Below, one piece after another: positions 34,116 through 36,832 of a stretch of 36,832 nt of DNA (the stretch's first letter is position 1; the number at the start of each line of letters is the position of its first letter). Made by a program: the position numbers and the translations under genes. The stretch is taken from positions 1-36,832 of the forward strand of contig CAUUJV010000014.1 of assembly GCA_963545565.1 (NCBI GenBank), read 5' to 3'. This DNA is from CAUUJV01 sp963545565 (lineage in GTDB: Bacteria; Actinomycetota; Actinomycetes; Actinomycetales; Bifidobacteriaceae). The notes under the pieces are model-generated. The model made no database searches. It was given only the letters and a program-made list of their open reading frames with translations, and was not told the DNA's origin.

Positions 34116-35291
34116 TTACTTAATCTTCCTACTCAGCCTTTTATCCTTCTCGATATTCTCTGTTTTCTCAGATTCCGTAGAGCTATTCATCTTGGTAGTC
34201 TCATCACCTTCACCACGCAGTTCGCCACGCATTTGGGCAACCTCAGTTTCAAAATTGCCAAGATTCTTGGACATATCTTTCATCTGCTTCCCAAGTTTTA
34301 GTCCAAGACGTCTTGGAACCATAACTTGAACTATGGCAATCATGTCACCGGTTCCCTTCGCAGTTTTAATACCATGCCCGCGGACTGTAATACGCGTTCC
34401 AGAACTTATTCCGGCAGGAATCTTTATCGTTACAGCTTCGCCGAAATAATCCGAAATATCGACTTTTGCTCCCAACGCAGCTTCGGTGAAAGCAACAGGA
34501 AGATCAATAACAAGGTTCTTACCCTCTTGAGAGAACTTCTCGTCTGGCTTCACTGAAACAGTAAGATACAAGTCTCCCGGCTTACCGCCATTACTACCCG
34601 GCTTGCCTTTGCCCGCAAGGCGAATTTTCTGTCCATTACGAACTCCTGCAGGCAATTTGGTCTTAACACTCTTGCCGTCTATCTTGAGTGAAACCATCGC
34701 TCCCTGAACAGCTTGTTTAAAGCTCAAAGTTACGGAGGAAGTGCGGTCTGCACCTTTCTGAGGTTCAGGCTGTGGAGCGAAAGGATTGGAGCTGGAACTA
34801 TTATTCGCGCCACTGCCAGCTGCACCGCCATAAGTATGTGAGCCGGCGAATCCTCCTGGACCACCGAACATCGAGAAGATATCTTCATATCCGCCCGCAC
34901 TGCCCGCACCAGAACCACCCGTACCAGTTGTGCTAAAACGCACTCTCGAACCGCCAGATCCCATACCGGCACCGCCAAACATCGACCCGAACAGATCAGA
35001 GAAATCTGCACTGCTATATCCGCCCGCACCAGAACCACCTGCAAATCGGGCTCCGCCGGCGCCAAACTGACGTATAGCATCGTATCTTTGGCGCTGCTCC
35101 TTGTTATTAAGTACGTCATACGCCTCGGTAATGTCTTTAAACTTCTCCTCGGCATCAGCTGTTTTATTGATATCTGGGTGATATTTACGTGCTAACTTTC
35201 TGTAAGCCTTCGTGATCTCTGAGTCTGTCGCGTCCTTTGAAACGCCGAGGACGGCGTAGAAATCCTTGCTTAACCACTCATTCTCAGCCAT
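34116..35291 (-). CDS. dnaJ: DnaJ-type co-chaperone without zinc finger
   Basis: 391 residues with AAAGGAG before ATG 35291. The J domain (about 9-73) has the essential H38-P-D. A long Gly/Ser/Phe-rich linker follows (75-175). Then come the two peptide-binding domains (VTLSFKQAVQGAMVSLKI, LPAGVRNGQKIRLAGKGKPG, LNV-type strands, AFTEAALGAKVDISDYFG). The four CxxCxGxG zinc motifs of class A DnaJ are absent and the protein seems to have no cysteine, so it is class B (CbpA-like) in structure. It ends with a charged tail. It stimulates DnaK ATPase. The gap to grpE (189 bp) contains a three-fold 10-bp repeat and a hairpin. Confidence 0.93.
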   Translation of the reverse strand: MAENEWLSKDFYAVLGVSKDATDSEITKAYRKLARKYHPDINKTADAEEKFKDITEAYDVLNNKEQRQRYDAIRQFGAGGARFAGGSGAGGYSSADFSDLFGSMFGGAGMGSGGSRVRFSTTGTGGSGAGSAGGYEDIFSMFGGPGGFAGSHTYGGAAGSGANNSSSSNPFAPQPEPQKGADRTSSVTLSFKQAVQGAMVSLKIDGKSVKTKLPAGVRNGQKIRLAGKGKPGSNGGKPGDLYLTVSVKPDEKFSQEGKNLVIDLPVAFTEAALGAKVDISDYFGEAVTIKIPAGISSGTRITVRGHGIKTAKGTGDMIAIVQVMVPRRLGLKLGKQMKDMSKNLGNFETEVAQMRGELRGEGDETTKMNSSTESEKTENIEKDKRLSRKIK

Positions 35292-35375
35292 AGCTCGCTC
35301 CTTTCACGCGACTATTACTCGCTCTTTTGCAAATTCGAGTAACGAATTTCTAAGTTTTTCAATTTTGAAATCTTG

Positions 35376-35405
35376 TATTCAGTTATATTCAGTTGTATTC
35401 AGTTA
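35376..35405. repeat. Three-fold 10-bp tandem repeat in grpE-dnaJ gap
   Basis: TATTCAGTTR occurs three times head to tail (35376, 35386, 35396). It could be a small-scale slippage array. No function is evident. Confidence 0.75.
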
Positions 35406-35422
35406 TTGTTCGGTTTTAATAT

Positions 35423-35463
35423 GCTGACAGCCGCCGGCAAGTAAACCCACCGCACGGCTGTCT
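35423..35463 (-). repeat. Hairpin after grpE
   Basis: GACAGCCG and CGGCTGTC form an 8-bp stem in the gap just downstream of the grpE stop. There is no T-run, so it may mark mRNA processing within the operon rather than termination. Confidence 0.5.
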
Positions 35464-35480
35464 GAAGAAAGTAGAGACAA

Positions 35481-36224
35481 TTAGTCTTGTGGAACGGACA
35501 CAACCACTCGTGCTGCGCGAATCACACGATCGCCAATGCGATATCCGTATTCCACTACGGTGTCGACTGTCTCATTCGTGGCGTCAGCATCTGACTTACG
35601 AAGGATCGCCTCGTGCTTAGTAGGATCGAAATCCTCACCCTTTTCGCCAAACTTCTCAACACCGAATTTCTCGAATGTTTTATCAATCTTGGCGGAAACT
35701 GCGCTAAACGACTCGTCCATCTCGCCATGCTGACGAATACGGTCGATATCATCCAACGCCGGAAGCAAAGCCGTCAATACGTCCACGATGCCATGCTCGC
35801 GGAACCTATCTTGTTCCTTGGCACTGCGATTACGGAAGTTCACAAATGACGCTCGCTCGCGCTGCAATGCCTCAAGATACTCAGCAGCTTCCTTCTTAGC
35901 CTTGCCAAGCGGAGTTAGCTCATCTTCTGATTCTGGCGACGTGCTTTCTTGTGCATCGCCAGATTGAGACTGGGTATCCTGATTCTGAGTACTCTCAGGT
36001 GAGCGAACACTTCGTTCGGTTTTCCCCGAGTCTCTAGAATCATCCACTCTAACACCTTCAGCACTTCCACCTTCAGCGTTCCCAGCAGCCCCAGTACTTC
36101 CAACACCCTCGGTGTCCTTAGTGCCTGCAGCATTCTCAACGCCTTCGCCTGCTACCTGTTCGCTTGCCAAAGCATCTGCCTCGTCTATTCCGCTGAGATA
36201 TTCATTTTCGTTGAACTCAGACAT
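35481..36224 (-). CDS. grpE: GrpE nucleotide-exchange factor
   Basis: 247 residues with GGAGG before ATG 36224. The N-terminal third is disordered, acidic and Gly/Ala/Glu-rich. A long coiled coil starts near residue 103 (KKEAAEYLEALQRERASFVNFRNRSAKEQ). The beta-wing has the conserved GVEKFGEKGEDFDPTKHEAI and VEYGYRIGDRVIRAARVVVS. It releases ADP from DnaK. The length is longer than E. coli GrpE (197) because of the N-terminal tail. It lies between dnaK (67 bp before) and dnaJ. Confidence 0.95.
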   Translation of the reverse strand: MSEFNENEYLSGIDEADALASEQVAGEGVENAAGTKDTEGVGSTGAAGNAEGGSAEGVRVDDSRDSGKTERSVRSPESTQNQDTQSQSGDAQESTSPESEDELTPLGKAKKEAAEYLEALQRERASFVNFRNRSAKEQDRFREHGIVDVLTALLPALDDIDRIRQHGEMDESFSAVSAKIDKTFEKFGVEKFGEKGEDFDPTKHEAILRKSDADATNETVDTVVEYGYRIGDRVIRAARVVVSVPQD

Positions 36225-36291
36225 ATGTTCCTCCGGTTCTTCCAGTAATTCCAGTTTCTCCGGCTAGCCAGTTACACTGAAAACTCAGTGA

Positions 36292-36832
36292 TTACTGGTT
36301 GTCCTTGTCATCATCAACTACTTCTGCATCTACTACGTCATCATCAGAGGAAGATCCGGCAGCCCCGGTAGAGTCAGTTGCAGATCCATTAGCGCCAGTA
36401 CCGGAAGCACCTGCGCCAGCACCTGCAGCACCAGCAGCCTGTTCCTGAGAGTAGAGCACCTCGCCAATCTTCTGAGCAGCAGTCATCAGCTCACTCTGAG
36501 CAGTCTTTACAGCCTCAATGTCTTCTCCCTTAAGAGCTTCCTTCAAGGCGTTTACCTTCGCAGTCACGTCGTTCGAAATATCGTCACTGAGCTTATCCTT
36601 GTTATCAGCCACAAGCTTCTCGGTCTGATATGCAAAGCTCTCAGCCTGGTTGCGAGTCTCAGCATCTTCGCGACGCTTCTTATCTTCGCTCTCATGAGCT
36701 TCAGCTTCCTTCACCATGCGATCGATTTCGTCCTTGCCAAGGCCGGATCCGCCAGTGATAGTCATAGACTGTTCCTTGCCAGTGCCCTTGTCCTTTGCGG
36801 ATACGTGCACAATGCCGTTTGCATCAATGTCG
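36292..36832 (-). CDS. dnaK: DnaK chaperone, C-terminal part (runs off right edge)
   Basis: The last 179 codons of DnaK are in view, starting in the substrate-binding beta-sandwich (DIDANGIVHVSAKDKGTGKEQSM) and covering the helical lid (LGKDEIDRMVKEAEAHESEDKKRREDAETRNQAE). The tail is rich in Ala/Gly and ends acidic, DDDVVDAEVVDDDKDNQ. This matches actinobacterial Hsp70. It is the first visible gene of the heat-shock operon, so promoter and HspR sites lie outside the window. Confidence 0.96.
   Translation of the reverse strand, partial: DIDANGIVHVSAKDKGTGKEQSMTITGGSGLGKDEIDRMVKEAEAHESEDKKRREDAETRNQAESFAYQTEKLVADNKDKLSDDISNDVTAKVNALKEALKGEDIEAVKTAQSELMTAAQKIGEVLYSQEQAAGAAGAGAGASGTGANGSATDSTGAAGSSSDDDVVDAEVVDDDKDNQ

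Overview
The window looks like a chromosomal segment of a low-GC, host-associated actinobacterium, most likely a Bifidobacteriaceae member of the Gardnerella/Alloscardovia type. This is inferred from the dnaK-grpE-dnaJ-hspR operon with HspR as repressor, the AT-rich base composition, LAxTG-type sorting signals, the carbohydrate-enzyme repertoire and the gene families present. No 16S gene is in view, so the genus is not certain.

Left part (1-8100): an MFS transporter running off the left edge, a DUF4256 protein, a tRNA-Lys(UUU) with its own promoter and terminator, then an accessory patch with several damaged genes. The patch holds a 5'-truncated alpha/beta hydrolase, a large cell-wall-anchored adhesin whose signal peptide is out of frame by one base at a C8 tract (probable phase variation), a perfect 26-bp hairpin with a C9/G9 core, a second anchored adhesin broken by at least three lesions, and a DUF3800 pseudogene.

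Middle part (8370-24800): an intact nucleoside-salvage operon (nucleoside hydrolase, MFS transporter, ribokinase), a shortened YefM-like antitoxin with no toxin, a membrane protein plus TetR pair, a maltose-acetyltransferase-type gene, a membrane-anchored DUF1287 protein, a cupin, DNA-3-methyladenine glycosylase I, an RclA-like flavoprotein, and a YhbY RNA-binding protein. These are followed by a glycerate kinase fragment joined head-on to a CdaR regulator fragment (a rearrangement scar), an O-acetylhomoserine sulfhydrylase-type enzyme, and a GH43/GH5 pair in which the GH5 gene carries a one-base frameshift. Two ~220-bp copies of one intergenic element, each with a rho-independent terminator, lie at 14517-14734 and 18780-19012.

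Right part (24800-36832): an FtsX-type ABC permease with very long serine tracts and its ATPase, an intracellular type I pullulanase, an acetoin/diacetyl reductase of the SDR family, a second TetR regulator, and the heat-shock operon (dnaK end, grpE, zinc-finger-less dnaJ, hspR) on the minus strand.

The least expected structure is a compound end sequence present four times, as two inverted pairs. One pair bounds a gene-free 0.46-kb stretch (27959-28420) and the other bounds the TetR gene (32165-33206). Each end has an outer TATTCYAMTTTTTTGATAC-like segment followed by two copies of a TACA-N3-TGTA dyad exactly 21 bp apart. These may be the termini of a small mobile element family or tandem operator arrays; the sequence alone does not decide.
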